Part shown: positions 26,118-40,032 of the stretch, in pieces | How positions within the stretch are numbered: position 1 is the stretch's first letter | Layout of the letters: every line of letters starts with the position of its first letter | Source: Halomonas citrativorans | GTDB taxonomy: Bacteria > Pseudomonadota > Gammaproteobacteria > Pseudomonadales > Halomonadaceae | DNA length: 64,000 nucleotides | Direction of reading: 5' to 3' | NCBI RefSeq assembly: GCF_900163645.1 | Contig: NZ_FUKM01000014.1 | Span: 1-64,000, forward strand | Notes under the pieces: generated by a model | Database searches by the model: none | Told to the model about the DNA's origin: nothing | Seen by the model: the letters and a program-made list of their open reading frames with translations, nothing else | Translations under genes and position numbers: made by a program

Positions 26118-28385
26118 ATCCGCCATCTCAGTCTCGGTGGAGAGATGCAGTTCCCCCTCCTCCAGACTGACATGCACAATACCGCCATTATCGGCCAACT
26201 CGCCAAACAGAATCATTTCGGCAAGCGGCTTTTTCAGCTTCTCTTGAATCAAGCGCGCCATGGGGCGAGCACCCATATCCGGATCGTAGCCTTTCTCGGC
26301 CAACCAATCCCGAGCTGCATCATCAACCTCGAGCTGTACACGCTTCTCGTCCAGCTGCGCCTGCAGCTCAATCAAGAACTTGTCGGCCACGTTACGCACA
26401 ACAGACGTCGGTAACGCATGGAACTGAATGATACCGTCCAAGCGGTTACGGAACTCCGGCGAGAACGTACGGCGGATGACTTCCATCGCATCGGTTGAGT
26501 GATCCTGGCTTTGGAAACCGATAGAGCGACGCGAGGCCTGCTCAGCACCTGCGTTAGACGTCATGATGACAATAACATGGCGGAAGTCGGCTTCACGTCC
26601 GTTGTTATCGGTCAGGCGGCCATGATCCATTACCTGCAGCAGCAGGTTAAAGACTTCAGGGTGCGCTTTCTCAATCTCATCCAACAACAGTACGCAGTGC
26701 GGCTGTTTGGTCACTGCTTCGGTTAAAAGCCCGCCCTGGTCATACCCGACATAGCCGGGAGGCGCACCGATCAAGCGCGATACGGTGTGACGCTCCATGT
26801 ACTCCGACATATCAAAGCGCACAAGCTCGATACCCATGATATGGGCAAGCTGCTTGGCCACTTCGGTTTTACCTACACCCGTCGGCCCAGCAAACAGGAA
26901 GCTACCTACCGGCTTATCGGGGGATTTAAGCCCTGCACGCGAAAGCTTGATAGCGGCAGAGAGCGTATCAATGGCTTCGTCCTGACCGAACACCAGCATT
27001 TTCAGGTCTCGATCGAGCTTCTCAAGCAGCTTGCGGTCCGAGCTTGAAACGCTCTTCGGCGGGATACGCGCAATAGAGGCCACAATGGCTTCCACTTGCT
27101 CTACGTCAATGGTGTTTTTGCGCACTTCAGGTGGCAATAGCCGCTGGTGAGCGCCCGCCTCGTCAATGACGTCAATGGCCTTATCCGGCAAATGACGGTC
27201 GTTGATGTAACGATCGGCCAAGCGTGCCGCGCTTTCCAGCGCACCATCGGTGTACTTAAGCTCATGGTGCTCTTCAAAGCGTGAGCGCAGGCCTTTAAGA
27301 ATTTTGATCGTATCGTCAACCGAGGGCGCGAGTACGTCGACTTTCTGGAAGCGACGCGCCAATGCACGATCTTTTTCAAAAATACCGCGAAATTCCTGGA
27401 ACGTCGTGGAGCCAATGCAGCGCAGCTCGCCCGAGGAAAGCAACGGCTTCAGCAAGTTAGAGGCATCCATTACGCCACCGGACGCGGCGCCCGCACCGAT
27501 AATCGTATGAATTTCATCGATAAACAGTACAGCATTGGGCTGCTTGCGCAGCTCGCTCAACAGGCTTTTCAAACGCTTTTCAAAATCGCCGCGGTACTTG
27601 GTTCCGGCAAGCAGCGCGCCCATATCCAGCGAATAAACCACGGCGTCTGCAATAACGTCTGGAACATCTTCTTCAACGATACGTTTGGCAAGGCCTTCGG
27701 CCACAGCAGTCTTGCCCACGCCAGCCTCACCCACTAGCAGCGGGTTGTTTTTACGCCGACGCGCCAGAATCTGTACAACGCGCTCAAGCTCGTGGTCGCG
27801 GCCAATTAACGGGTCAATTTTTCCCAGCCGGGCTTGCTCGTTCAGGTTAGTGGCATATCCCGTCAGCGGATGTGCACCACCTTCACTTGTGCCTTCTTCA
27901 ACGTCCTCACCCTCTTGCGGTGATGATGACTGCGCTTGGCCATGGCCTGCTACTTTGGAAATGCCGTGGGCGATGTAGTTAACCGCATCGACACGGGCAA
28001 CGCTTTGCTGCTTGAGGAAATAGACCGCTTGGCTTTCCTGCTCAGAAAAAATGGCCACCAATACATTGGCGCCGGTAACTTCGCTTTTGCCTGACGACTG
28101 AACATGGAAAACCGCCCGCTGTAGCACACGCTGAAAACCAAGCGTTGGCTGCGTTTCACGGTCCCCACTGCCTTCGGGAATAAGCGGTGTGGTTGAATTA
28201 ATAAAATCCTGCAGATCGGACCGCAGCTTGTCGAGGTTTGCCCCACACGCTTTTAAGACATCAACTGCTGAGGCATTATCCAGCAACGCTAACAGTAGGT
28301 GCTCAACGGTCATGAACTCGTGGCGCTTTGAGCGTGCCACGGTAAAAGCCGTGTTCAGGGTCAGTTCAAGTTCTTTGCTCAGCAT
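26109..28385 (-). CDS. clpA: ATP-dependent Clp protease ATP-binding subunit ClpA
   Basis: A 758-residue AAA+ unfoldase that feeds ClpP. The order is an N-terminal Clp-N repeat domain (1-145, the ClpS docking site), a short acidic linker, AAA1 with Walker A GEAGVGKTAVAEG near 217, AAA2 with Walker A GPTGVGKTEVAKQ near 495, and the D2-small domain. The ClpP-contact loop IGL/IGF type is represented by SIGFQSQD. Length equals E. coli ClpA. It lies 140 bp downstream of clpS on the same strand. Confidence 0.97.
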   Translation of the reverse strand: MLSKELELTLNTAFTVARSKRHEFMTVEHLLLALLDNASAVDVLKACGANLDKLRSDLQDFINSTTPLIPEGSGDRETQPTLGFQRVLQRAVFHVQSSGKSEVTGANVLVAIFSEQESQAVYFLKQQSVARVDAVNYIAHGISKVAGHGQAQSSSPQEGEDVEEGTSEGGAHPLTGYATNLNEQARLGKIDPLIGRDHELERVVQILARRRKNNPLLVGEAGVGKTAVAEGLAKRIVEEDVPDVIADAVVYSLDMGALLAGTKYRGDFEKRLKSLLSELRKQPNAVLFIDEIHTIIGAGAASGGVMDASNLLKPLLSSGELRCIGSTTFQEFRGIFEKDRALARRFQKVDVLAPSVDDTIKILKGLRSRFEEHHELKYTDGALESAARLADRYINDRHLPDKAIDVIDEAGAHQRLLPPEVRKNTIDVEQVEAIVASIARIPPKSVSSSDRKLLEKLDRDLKMLVFGQDEAIDTLSAAIKLSRAGLKSPDKPVGSFLFAGPTGVGKTEVAKQLAHIMGIELVRFDMSEYMERHTVSRLIGAPPGYVGYDQGGLLTEAVTKQPHCVLLLDEIEKAHPEVFNLLLQVMDHGRLTDNNGREADFRHVIVIMTSNAGAEQASRRSIGFQSQDHSTDAMEVIRRTFSPEFRNRLDGIIQFHALPTSVVRNVADKFLIELQAQLDEKRVQLEVDDAARDWLAEKGYDPDMGARPMARLIQEKLKKPLAEMILFGELADNGGIVHVSLEEGELHLSTETEMADAP

Positions 28386-28524
28386 GGCAGTCCCCTTTTC
28401 GCTACTACCTAGGGCATTTCGCCACCTAGGACTTGCGTCGGATCAATTTAGTCGACCGGCACTTTCAACATCGGGTACAAATGGCAGGGTTGCAAGCCTC
28501 ACCAACAAATTTTTATCAACCCTT

Positions 28525-28926
28525 TCAATTTGCGGCTTCAATATCACTCATTAACGGGTGTTCGCACTCACGTGCATACTCATTAACCTGATGACATTTG
28601 GTCTCTGCAATGTCTCGCGTAAAGACACCACAGGTCGCTTTTCCTTGGGTATGCACCGCCAGCATCGTTTGCACCGCTTTTTCGCTATCCATACTGAAAA
28701 ATTCTTGCAGCACTTCAATAACAAAATCCATGGGCGTGTAGTCGTCGTTATGCAGCACGACCTTGTATAGAGGCGGTTGCGCTAAAGCGGGCTCAGCAGA
28801 CTGAGTCGCTACATCCCCATCATCAGGCATTTCGGGCCGCGTCATGCCAGCCATCGCATATGACATTGCGATTACATCAACCGTCGTCATACCGAACATT
28901 GTCATATCAAACATTGGAATAGACAT
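28525..28926 (-). CDS. clpS: ClpS adaptor of the N-degron pathway
   Basis: The adaptor that delivers N-degron substrates to ClpA. The conserved core begins at [19 protein letters not shown], with the substrate pocket residues in [10 protein letters not shown], and ends with the [10 protein letters not shown] helix. The start is uncertain: the ATG at 28926 gives 133 residues, longer than the usual 105-120, with a Met-rich N-terminus ([13 protein letters not shown]). Several in-frame ATGs further in could be used, none with a strong ribosome site. clpA follows. Confidence 0.93.
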   Translation of the reverse strand: MSIPMFDMTMFGMTTVDVIAMSYAMAGMTRPEMPDDGDVATQSAEPALAQPPLYKVVLHNDDYTPMDFVIEVLQEFFSMDSEKAVQTMLAVHTQGKATCGVFTRDIAETKCHQVNEYARECEHPLMSDIEAAN

Positions 28927-29076
28927 AGATCGCACTGTTGGTTCTCTCAAGACGCATAAAACGACCTAGTCGGAACGACTCCACCTTTGCAGCCGCAAGG
29001 GTAACCCGTCAAAGACTATGACGCTTAAGTTCTACAAGGGTTCACATGGCATCCAAAATATCATACTTCAAAAGTC

Positions 29077-29110
29077 AAAAACCCCCGTTCTTTATTGGAA
29101 CGAGGGTTTC
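29077..29110 (-). terminator. Terminator of icd
   Basis: On the minus strand aaaccctcgttc pairs with gaacgggggttt (one mismatch) and is followed by a T run. It lies about 40 bp beyond the icd stop and separates icd from clpS. Confidence 0.85.
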
Positions 29111-29145
29111 GCTTTCACGCCCCCATTAACGAGGGCATTTTGGCC

Positions 29146-31413
<2,268 letters not shown>

Positions 31414-31611
31414 TTATAAAATCCTAAGCTACGCGGCTCATTCGACGATAGACCGTGCCGCGAAGCGCGCTGAGCAGCTCAATCTGGCTGCCTTGATATC
31501 ACTTCGGTGGTGTTGACGACGACTCCAGCGGTCACGCAGGAGTATACCAGCGCTGCACTTTAACCGCATGAGAGATTGTCGACAAATCCGGTGCACGATG
31601 TAAGAGACTTT

Positions 31612-32223
31612 ATGAGCAGCCTATATTTACTCCACAAACCCTACCGCATGCTCTCCCAATTTACCGATAACGAAGGGCGAGCCACCCTGGCTAATGTTAT
31701 TGACGTGTCCGATATTTATGCGGCTGGACGACTTGATTATGACTCTGAAGGTCTCCTGTTACTCAGTGATGACGGCGCGCTCATCCATCGAATTGCGCAC
31801 CCTCGCCACAAGCAACCCAAAACCTATTGGGTACAGCTTGAAGGCCAGATCGACGACGCCGCGCTTAATGCGTTGCAGGCCGGGATTACGCTGAAGGATG
31901 GCCCTACCCGCCCTGCCAAAGCCCGATTAATAGCGCCACCGGCACTTGCCCCCCGCGAACCGGCCATCGACCCCAAGCGCCACCCCTCCACTAGCTGGTT
32001 GGAACTGACCATTAGCGAGGGCCGTAACCGCCAGGTACGCCGGATGACCGCCCACGTTGGGTTTCCCACGCTGCGCTTGATTCGTGCCTCGATAGGCGCC
32101 TGGCAGTTGGGTGATTTACAGCCTGGTGAATGGCGCAAGGAAACCCTGCATGCCCCAAGAAAGGCGCCAGGCCCCCAGCGCTCGGGAAAACCGCCTACCT
32201 CGCGCCAGCGAAAGCCCTCATGA
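31612..32223 (+). CDS. rluE: 23S rRNA pseudouridine-2457 synthase RluE
   Basis: A 203-residue RsuA-family pseudouridine synthase. The catalytic aspartate is in AAGRLDYDSEGLLLLSDDG (near residues 38-56), and the C-terminal motif EGRNRQVRRMTAHVGFPTLRL is intact. It lacks an S4 domain, as RluE does. The C-terminus carries a basic Pro/Arg/Lys tail of about 20 residues. I chose the ATG at 31612 (taagaga upstream); a TTG 12 codons earlier is open. Its TGA overlaps the nudJ ATG, so the two are translationally coupled. Confidence 0.93.
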   Translation: MSSLYLLHKPYRMLSQFTDNEGRATLANVIDVSDIYAAGRLDYDSEGLLLLSDDGALIHRIAHPRHKQPKTYWVQLEGQIDDAALNALQAGITLKDGPTRPAKARLIAPPALAPREPAIDPKRHPSTSWLELTISEGRNRQVRRMTAHVGFPTLRLIRASIGAWQLGDLQPGEWRKETLHAPRKAPGPQRSGKPPTSRQRKPS

Positions 32224-32675
32224 GCGCTACTCGAAGCAGTGCCATTCACAGTACGGCCGCCTGTGTTATTCAACGTCACGACCGCTTTTTACTGGTTGAA
32301 GAAGCCAAGGGCGGTCCAAATACCGTTTTTAACCAACCGGCGGGACATATTGAGTTGGGCGAAGGCCCTATGGCGGCAATAGTACGGGAAGTGCAAGAAG
32401 AGACAGCCTGGCAGGTGACGCTTACGGGCTATTTGGGGCTGTATGTTTTTCACGCAAAGAATGGCCAGACCTTTCACAGCCACGGGTTTCTTGCCGAGCC
32501 GCTTAAGCAGCTAGACACCCCGCTGGACCGTGACATTGTGGCGACCCACTGGCTAACGTTTGACGAAATTCGCGCATTAAAAGACGAAAACCGCTTAAGA
32601 AGCCCCTTGGTACTCAAACGCATTGAGGACGCTATCTGCGAACGCTGCTATCCATTAAGCGTCATTCAAGAGTGA
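32220..32675 (+). CDS. nudJ: Nudix phosphatase NudJ
   Basis: A 151-residue Nudix hydrolase. The Nudix box GHIELGEGPMAAIVREVQEE is complete near residues 40-60 and matches GX5EX7REUXEE. NudJ-type proteins hydrolyse nucleoside tri- and diphosphates and HMP-pyrophosphate. The rluE-nudJ-mnmA order is the E. coli one, which supports the assignment. ATGA overlap with rluE. Confidence 0.92.
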   Translation: MSATRSSAIHSTAACVIQRHDRFLLVEEAKGGPNTVFNQPAGHIELGEGPMAAIVREVQEETAWQVTLTGYLGLYVFHAKNGQTFHSHGFLAEPLKQLDTPLDRDIVATHWLTFDEIRALKDENRLRSPLVLKRIEDAICERCYPLSVIQE

Positions 32676-32704
32676 AGCACTCGAAGCACCAACCCCCCAT
32701 CGTG

Positions 32705-32710
32705 TATAAT
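32705..32710 (+). promoter_or_regulatory. Candidate -10 box upstream of mnmA
   Basis: A consensus TATAAT lies 39 bp before the mnmA ATG, in the gap after nudJ. No clear -35 is found at the normal distance (tcgaag, 3 of 6). Confidence 0.4.
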
Positions 32711-32748
32711 CACCGCCCAATTGCATATCACTTCAACCGAGGATGCCA

Positions 32749-33902
32749 ATGACATCCACCAATGGCTCGCCCACTACCGAGGCGCCCGCCGCAGGCAAAG
32801 TAATTGTCGGCATGTCGGGTGGCGTCGATTCGTCTGTCTCCGCTCTTATCCTGCAGCAGCAGGGTTACGAGGTGGAAGGCCTATTCATGAAGAACTGGGA
32901 CGAAGACGACGGCACTGAATACTGCACGGCAAAGGAAGACCTTGCCGATGCCGAAGCAGTATGTGCCAAGCTGGGCATCAAGCTGCATACGGCCAACTTT
33001 GCCGCCGAGTACTGGGATAACGTGTTTGAGCACTTCCTGGAAGAGTACAAGGCCGGGCGTACGCCCAACCCCGACATTCTGTGTAACCGAGAGATCAAGT
33101 TTAAGGTATTTCTTGAATACGCCGAGATGCTGGGTGCCGAGAAGATTGCCACCGGTCACTATGTGCGTGAAGGACGGGTCCGCCAAGGCACTAGCGGTGT
33201 TCGCCCGCGCCTGCTCAAAGGACTGGACGGCAATAAGGACCAGAGCTACTTCCTGCACGCGGTGCCCGAAGCGGCCATTGCCCGCACGCTATTCCCGGTA
33301 GGCGAGCTGGAAAAACCCGCCGTTCGTGCGCTTGCCGAAGCGCACGACCTGATCACTGCCAAGAAGAAAGACTCCACGGGTATCTGCTTTATCGGCGAAC
33401 GGCGCTTCCGTGATTTTTTACAGCAGTATCTACCCGCGCAACCCGGCAAGATTGAGACGCCTGAAGGCGATGTAATTGGCGACCACATGGGGCTGATGTA
33501 CTACACCCTGGGGCAGCGCCAAGGGCTGGGGATTGGCGGGCTGGCCAACTACTCCGAAGACCCATGGTACGTAGCGACAAAAGATTTAGAGCGTAACGTA
33601 CTGGTCGTGGTACAAGGCAAGCAGCATCCGCTGCTTTTTTCGGATACGTTGGCCACCGAGGCCATGGACTGGGTCGCAGGCGAACCACCCGCGGCGTCAG
33701 GCCGGTTTACCGCCAAAACCCGCTACCGGCAGAGCGACTGCCCCTGCGAAATGCGCACGTTGCCCGATGGCGGCGTTGAAGTGACGTTCGATGACCCGCA
33801 GTGGGCGGTGACGCCCGGCCAATCGTTGGTACTTTACGATGGCGATATCTGCTTGGGCGGCGGCGTTATTCGCGCGACCTGGAATGCCACGGAGACTGCC
33901 GC

Positions 33903-33906
<4 letters not shown>
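32749..33906 (+). CDS. mnmA: tRNA-specific 2-thiouridylase MnmA
   Basis: A 385-residue ATP-dependent enzyme that installs sulfur at U34 of tRNA-Glu, -Gln and -Lys. The PP-loop is [12 protein letters not shown] near residues 22-33. The two catalytic cysteines lie in CNREIKF and [10 protein letters not shown]. The tRNA-Glu(TTC) genes at the window start encode one of its substrates. I chose the ATG at 32749 because gagg lies 6 nt upstream; another ATG is two codons earlier. It overlaps hflD by 4 bp (ATGA). Confidence 0.96.
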
Positions 33907-36010
<2,104 letters not shown>

Positions 36011-36040
36011 GCGCTGCGGCCACTCAATTAGGATACCGCC

Positions 36041-37222
36041 ATGAGCCAACACGATAAGCCACTTACCCTGCTGGGCGATTTAACGCCCGAGGACTTCCTG
36101 GCCAACTACTGGCAACAGAAGCCGCTGCTGATTCGTGGCGCTATACCTGACTTTCTAAGCCCGATTGATCCTGATGAACTGGCGGGCCTTGCTTGTGAAC
36201 CGGGTGTAGAAGCGCGCCTGGTAGAAGAAAAAGGCCCCGACAGTGCCTGGCAGGTTTCTCATGGCCCGCTTGATGAAGCTACGTTTGAGCGCCTGCCTGA
36301 AGGCCACTGGAGCCTGTTAGTACAGGCGGTTGACCACTATGTACCGTCGGTTGCTGCGCTGATGGATGAGTTCGACTTTCTGCCACGCTGGCGGTTAGAC
36401 GATATTATGATCAGCTATGCACCGCCGGGTGGCAGCGTCGGCCCGCATATCGACCAGTACGATGTCTTTTTACTACAAGCCAGCGGTCACCGTCGTTGGC
36501 AGCTAGGGGGTAAGCAATCCGATGATGCCCCGATTATTCAGGGCATTGACCTGCGTATTCTAGAAACCTTTGAGGTTGAACCAGACTCAGACTGGACATT
36601 GGCACCAGGCGATATGCTTTATCTTCCACCAGGTTGGGCGCATCACGGCGTCAGCCAGACCGATGACTGCATGACGATTTCGGTAGGCTTTCGCGCACCG
36701 TCTGCCGATGAGTCCATTACCTCTTACGCGGATTACCTGGGCGAGCAGTTGCCTGCTTCAAAGCGCTACAGCGATGCAGGCATGGCGCCCGCAAGCCAGG
36801 CCGGTGAGCTGGATGATGCGGCTATCGAGCGCATGCGCCAGTTTATGCTCTCGACGCTGGACAACCCTGAGCAAATGGCGCAGTGGTTTGGCCGCGTGAT
36901 GACGCAACCCAAATACATGGATCAGGTCGCCCCGCTGGAGTCGCCGTTGGATGAAGCAGCGCTGGTAGCGCACCTGCAAGCGGGTGAACCGCTTTTTGCA
37001 ATGCCCGGTTCACGCTTTGCCTGGCGTAGCGATTCGCGCGGTACCACGCTGTTTGTCGATGGCGATGGCCATTCCTGCTCTGAAGCGCTTGCCAAGCGCC
37101 TGTCAGAATCGGCTCCCTTCTATGAAGACGTTCTTGAGCTTGACGGTGCGGCGGCGTTACTTACCCAGTTGGTTAACACTGGCAGCATGGGCTTCATGGA
37201 TGAAGAGGAGGGCGAAGAGTAG
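36041..37222 (+). CDS. roxA: Ribosomal protein uL16 3-hydroxylase RoxA (YcfD)
   Basis: A 393-residue JmjC/cupin Fe(II)- and 2-oxoglutarate-dependent oxygenase that hydroxylates an arginine of ribosomal protein L16. The metal triad is visible as His136 and Asp138 in GPHIDQYD, and His201 in PPGWAHHG. The C-terminal winged-helix-like domain is present. It lies 30 bp after purB and ends at a strong terminator, so it closes the rluE-to-roxA run. Confidence 0.94.
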   Translation: MSQHDKPLTLLGDLTPEDFLANYWQQKPLLIRGAIPDFLSPIDPDELAGLACEPGVEARLVEEKGPDSAWQVSHGPLDEATFERLPEGHWSLLVQAVDHYVPSVAALMDEFDFLPRWRLDDIMISYAPPGGSVGPHIDQYDVFLLQASGHRRWQLGGKQSDDAPIIQGIDLRILETFEVEPDSDWTLAPGDMLYLPPGWAHHGVSQTDDCMTISVGFRAPSADESITSYADYLGEQLPASKRYSDAGMAPASQAGELDDAAIERMRQFMLSTLDNPEQMAQWFGRVMTQPKYMDQVAPLESPLDEAALVAHLQAGEPLFAMPGSRFAWRSDSRGTTLFVDGDGHSCSEALAKRLSESAPFYEDVLELDGAAALLTQLVNTGSMGFMDEEEGEE

Positions 37223-37260
37223 ATCCAGCACCTACCCAACGCCTCTCAATATTGAGTGCT

Positions 37261-37288
37261 AAACGCCATCTTCGGGTGGCGTTTTTTT
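37261..37288 (+). terminator. Terminator after roxA
   Basis: aaacgcca (37261-37268) pairs with tggcgttt (37277-37284) around tcttcggg and is followed by a T run to 37288. Confidence 0.92.
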
Positions 37289-37557
37289 ATGGGCCAGTTA
37301 CACACCTGACGAAAAACGACTACACAAACACACCATTTAGTTAACCCTCTGTCGTCAAGTTACAACCCCGTCTGCCTCCAAGTGTCAATTGTTGAATCCC
37401 TCCTTGTCGTCAATAGTTATTGCACTGCAGCGCTACCAGGTATCTCTGCCTAGACAGAAACCACGCCTTACAGCCGGTAGACGCTGATAACGTTTTCGCA
37501 AGTGCAGCACCAACACACAATCTTGCGAAGTGCTATTTAACCCTGGAGGAATTGCTC
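37289..37557 (+). promoter_or_regulatory. aceA upstream region with direct repeats
   Basis: A 269-bp noncoding stretch. TGTCGTCAA occurs exactly at 37350-37358 and 37405-37413, 55 bp apart, and a related gtgtcaattgttg lies between them at 37382. A candidate promoter is TTGTTG (37389-37394), a 17-nt spacer and AATAGT (37412-37417), which would overlap the second repeat. The frame of aceA stays open upstream to 37420, but the ggagg site at the ATG and homology place the start at 37558. Operator function is inferred only. Confidence 0.4.
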
Positions 37558-39156
37558 ATGTCTGGACTACTTAACGATATTAAAGCCATCGCTCAATTAC
37601 GTGAGGCCCAAAGCGGCAAGTGGGAGGCGATTAAGCCTGAACATGCAGCGCGGATGCGTGCTCAAAACCGTTTTCATACAGGGCTCGATATTGCGCGCTA
37701 TACCGCCGAAATAATGCGCAATGACATGGCTGCCTACGATGCCGATACGGCACAGTACACGCAGTCACTAGGCTGCTGGCACGGCTTTATTGGTCAGCAG
37801 AAGATGATCTCCATCAAAAAGCATTTCGGCACCACCAAACGCCGCTACCTCTACCTTTCCGGCTGGATGGTCGCTGCCTTACGTTCCGAATTTGGCCCTC
37901 TTCCCGACCAGTCCATGCATGAGAAAACCTCGGTCGCCAATCTGATTGAAGAGCTTTACACCTTCTTGAAGCAGGCCGATGCCTGGGAGCTTAATCATCT
38001 TTTCCGCGCCCTGGATGACGCAAAAACCAGCGGGGACAGCGCCAAAGAGCAGGAAGTCATTAGCAAAATCGACAATTATGATACTCATATCGTGCCTATT
38101 ATTGCCGACATTGATGCCGGTTTTGGTAATGCGGAAGCCACCTACCTGCTGGCGAAGAAGTTTATCCAAGCCGGCGCATGCTGCATTCAGCTCGAAAACC
38201 AGGTGTCCGACGAGAAACAGTGCGGCCACCAGGATGGCAAGGTCACGGTTCCGCACGAGGATTTTCTAGCCAAAATTAACGCTGTCCGGTACGCGTTTCT
38301 TGAGCTCGGCGTAGAAGATGGCGTTATCGTTGCTCGTACGGACTCGCTGGGCGCCGGGCTGACCCAGAAGATTGCCGTGACCCATGAGCCAGGCGACCTC
38401 GGCGATCAGTACAACAGCTTTCTGGATGGTGACGTTATCGAGAATGCTGCCGATATCAATAATGGCGATGTGGTTATCAAGCAACACGGCAAGCTGGTCA
38501 AACCCAAGCGTTTGGCATCAGGGCTATATCAGTTTAAAGCTGGATCGGGTGAAGACCGCGTCATTCTTGACTGTATTACCAGCCTGCAAAATGGCGCCGA
38601 CTTGCTGTGGATTGAAACGGAAAAGCCTCACGTTGGGCAAATTGCCAGCATGGTCAACCGTATCCGTGAAGTGGTGCCCGATGCCAAGCTGGTTTACAAC
38701 AACTCGCCCTCTTTCAACTGGACGCTCAATTTCCGTCAGCAGGTGTTCGATGCCTGGCAAGCCGAGGGTAAGGATGTGTCCGCCTATCAACGTGACAAGC
38801 TAATGAGTGTCGAGTACGACACTACCGAGCTTGGCCAGTTGGCGGACGAATGGACGCGCAATTTCCAGCGTGACTCATCCCGTGAAGCGGGTATTTTTCA
38901 CCATCTTATTACGTTGCCCACCTACCACACTGCGGCGCTTTCAACCGACAACCTGGCCAAGGGCTACTTTGGTAAAGAGGGTATGCTGGCCTACGTACAA
39001 GGTGTTCAGCGAGAAGAGATTCGCCAAGGGATTGCCACGGTAAAACATCAAGACATGGCAGGATCTAATATTGGCGATGACCATAAGGAATTCTTCCACG
39101 GCGACGCAGCGCTTAAAGCAGGCGGCAAAGATAATACAATGAACCAGTTTGGCTAA
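37558..39156 (+). CDS. aceA: Isocitrate lyase
   Basis: A 532-residue glyoxylate-shunt enzyme cleaving isocitrate to succinate and glyoxylate for growth on acetate or fatty acids. The length and the active-site loop EKQCGHQDGK (catalytic Cys near residue 222) mark the longer Pseudomonas-type subfamily rather than the 434-residue E. coli form with KKCGH. IIADIDAGFGNAEATYLLAKK, the Mg-binding region, precedes it. ggagg lies 8 nt before the ATG. It is a single gene with its own terminator. Confidence 0.96.
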   Translation: MSGLLNDIKAIAQLREAQSGKWEAIKPEHAARMRAQNRFHTGLDIARYTAEIMRNDMAAYDADTAQYTQSLGCWHGFIGQQKMISIKKHFGTTKRRYLYLSGWMVAALRSEFGPLPDQSMHEKTSVANLIEELYTFLKQADAWELNHLFRALDDAKTSGDSAKEQEVISKIDNYDTHIVPIIADIDAGFGNAEATYLLAKKFIQAGACCIQLENQVSDEKQCGHQDGKVTVPHEDFLAKINAVRYAFLELGVEDGVIVARTDSLGAGLTQKIAVTHEPGDLGDQYNSFLDGDVIENAADINNGDVVIKQHGKLVKPKRLASGLYQFKAGSGEDRVILDCITSLQNGADLLWIETEKPHVGQIASMVNRIREVVPDAKLVYNNSPSFNWTLNFRQQVFDAWQAEGKDVSAYQRDKLMSVEYDTTELGQLADEWTRNFQRDSSREAGIFHHLITLPTYHTAALSTDNLAKGYFGKEGMLAYVQGVQREEIRQGIATVKHQDMAGSNIGDDHKEFFHGDAALKAGGKDNTMNQFG

Positions 39157-39197
39157 TTTAGCCGTACACGCACTCTACGACGAAGTATCTTTATCTC

Positions 39198-39223
39198 AGG
39201 AGGCTTTTTAGCCTCCTTTTTTT
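39198..39223 (+). terminator. Terminator after aceA
   Basis: aggaggc (39198-39204), a short T-rich loop, gcctcct (39211-39217), then a T run. Confidence 0.92.
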
Positions 39224-39391
39224 ATTGTTAGGCATGCACACTGTTTTCTTATTCTCTGTCTACACTGGGATTTACGGCCTTTTGATATTCTCTGGTCTTA
39301 ATTAGTCAATTCAGTTACTTTTTATAAGCATTGTTCTACCCTTGAAGCACCTGATTACTACTTTTTTAAGCTGCATACTTTGGAGGTTTTA

Positions 39392-39859
39392 ATGAAACGT
39401 TTACTACCTGTTGCTGCGTTAAGCATCCTGACCTTGGCCGGGTGTGCCAACACTGCCCCCTACTCAGGTGACGTGTATCGCGGCAACCAAGCCAAAACCA
39501 GCCAAAGCGTTACCTATGGCACCATTGTAGCGGTAAGACCTGTACAAATTCAGGCGGATAGCCGTGCGGGAGGCTTGCTGGGCAGTGGCGGCGGCGCCAT
39601 CATTGGTGGCCTTTTGGGTAGCCAAGTGGGTGGCGGTTCAGGTCGTCAGTTGGCAACCGTTGCCGGCGCTCTGGGTGGTACGATTGCGGGCACCGCTGCT
39701 GAAGACCGCGCCAACCGCATCAGCGCACTGGAAATGGAAATCCGCCTTGATGATGGAAGCGACGTGGTGGTGGTACAAGGAGCTGATCACGCCTACCAGG
39801 CAGGCCAGCGCGTTCGCCTGATCGGTAGTGGCTCAAACGTAAGCGTCGCTCCGTATTAA
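39392..39859 (+). CDS. slyB: Outer-membrane glycine-zipper lipoprotein SlyB
   Basis: A 155-residue lipoprotein. The signal peptide ends with lipobox LAGC near residues 15-18. The SGDVY and YGTIVAVRPVQIQ motifs and the glycine-zipper stretch (GSGGGAIIGGLLGSQVGGG) match E. coli SlyB closely in order and length. SlyB is a PhoPQ-regulated envelope-stress protein in enterobacteria; that regulation is not shown here. ggaggt precedes the ATG. A single gene with a terminator. Confidence 0.93.
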   Translation: MKRLLPVAALSILTLAGCANTAPYSGDVYRGNQAKTSQSVTYGTIVAVRPVQIQADSRAGGLLGSGGGAIIGGLLGSQVGGGSGRQLATVAGALGGTIAGTAAEDRANRISALEMEIRLDDGSDVVVVQGADHAYQAGQRVRLIGSGSNVSVAPY

Positions 39860-39956
39860 TAGCGCTTCGCCGATAGGCTCGGGTTTATAGGTCTCGGGCT
39901 TGTAGGCCAGGTAAGATGAACATTTACCACGTTGAGTGAGCTATTTGTTTTAATGC

Positions 39957-39994
39957 AAAAAATGCCCGGCTATCTTTAGCCGGGCATTTTTATT
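39957..39994. terminator. Bidirectional terminator between slyB and a small membrane-protein gene
   Basis: aaatgcccggct pairs with agccgggcattt around atcttt, with A-rich flank on the left and T-rich flank on the right. It serves slyB on plus and the gene at 40033-40311 on minus. Confidence 0.88.
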
Positions 39995-40032
39995 TTCATA
40001 GCGGCAATGACATTCGCCGCTTGATAGCTTAA

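Noticed and set aside
37261..37290. Possible riboswitch upstream of aceA
   Set aside because: The only clear structure is the roxA terminator with its own T run; no conserved riboswitch core was recognised.
37420..37557. 46-codon upstream extension of the aceA frame
   Set aside because: It starts in the leader; the strong ggagg site and homology place the start at 37558.
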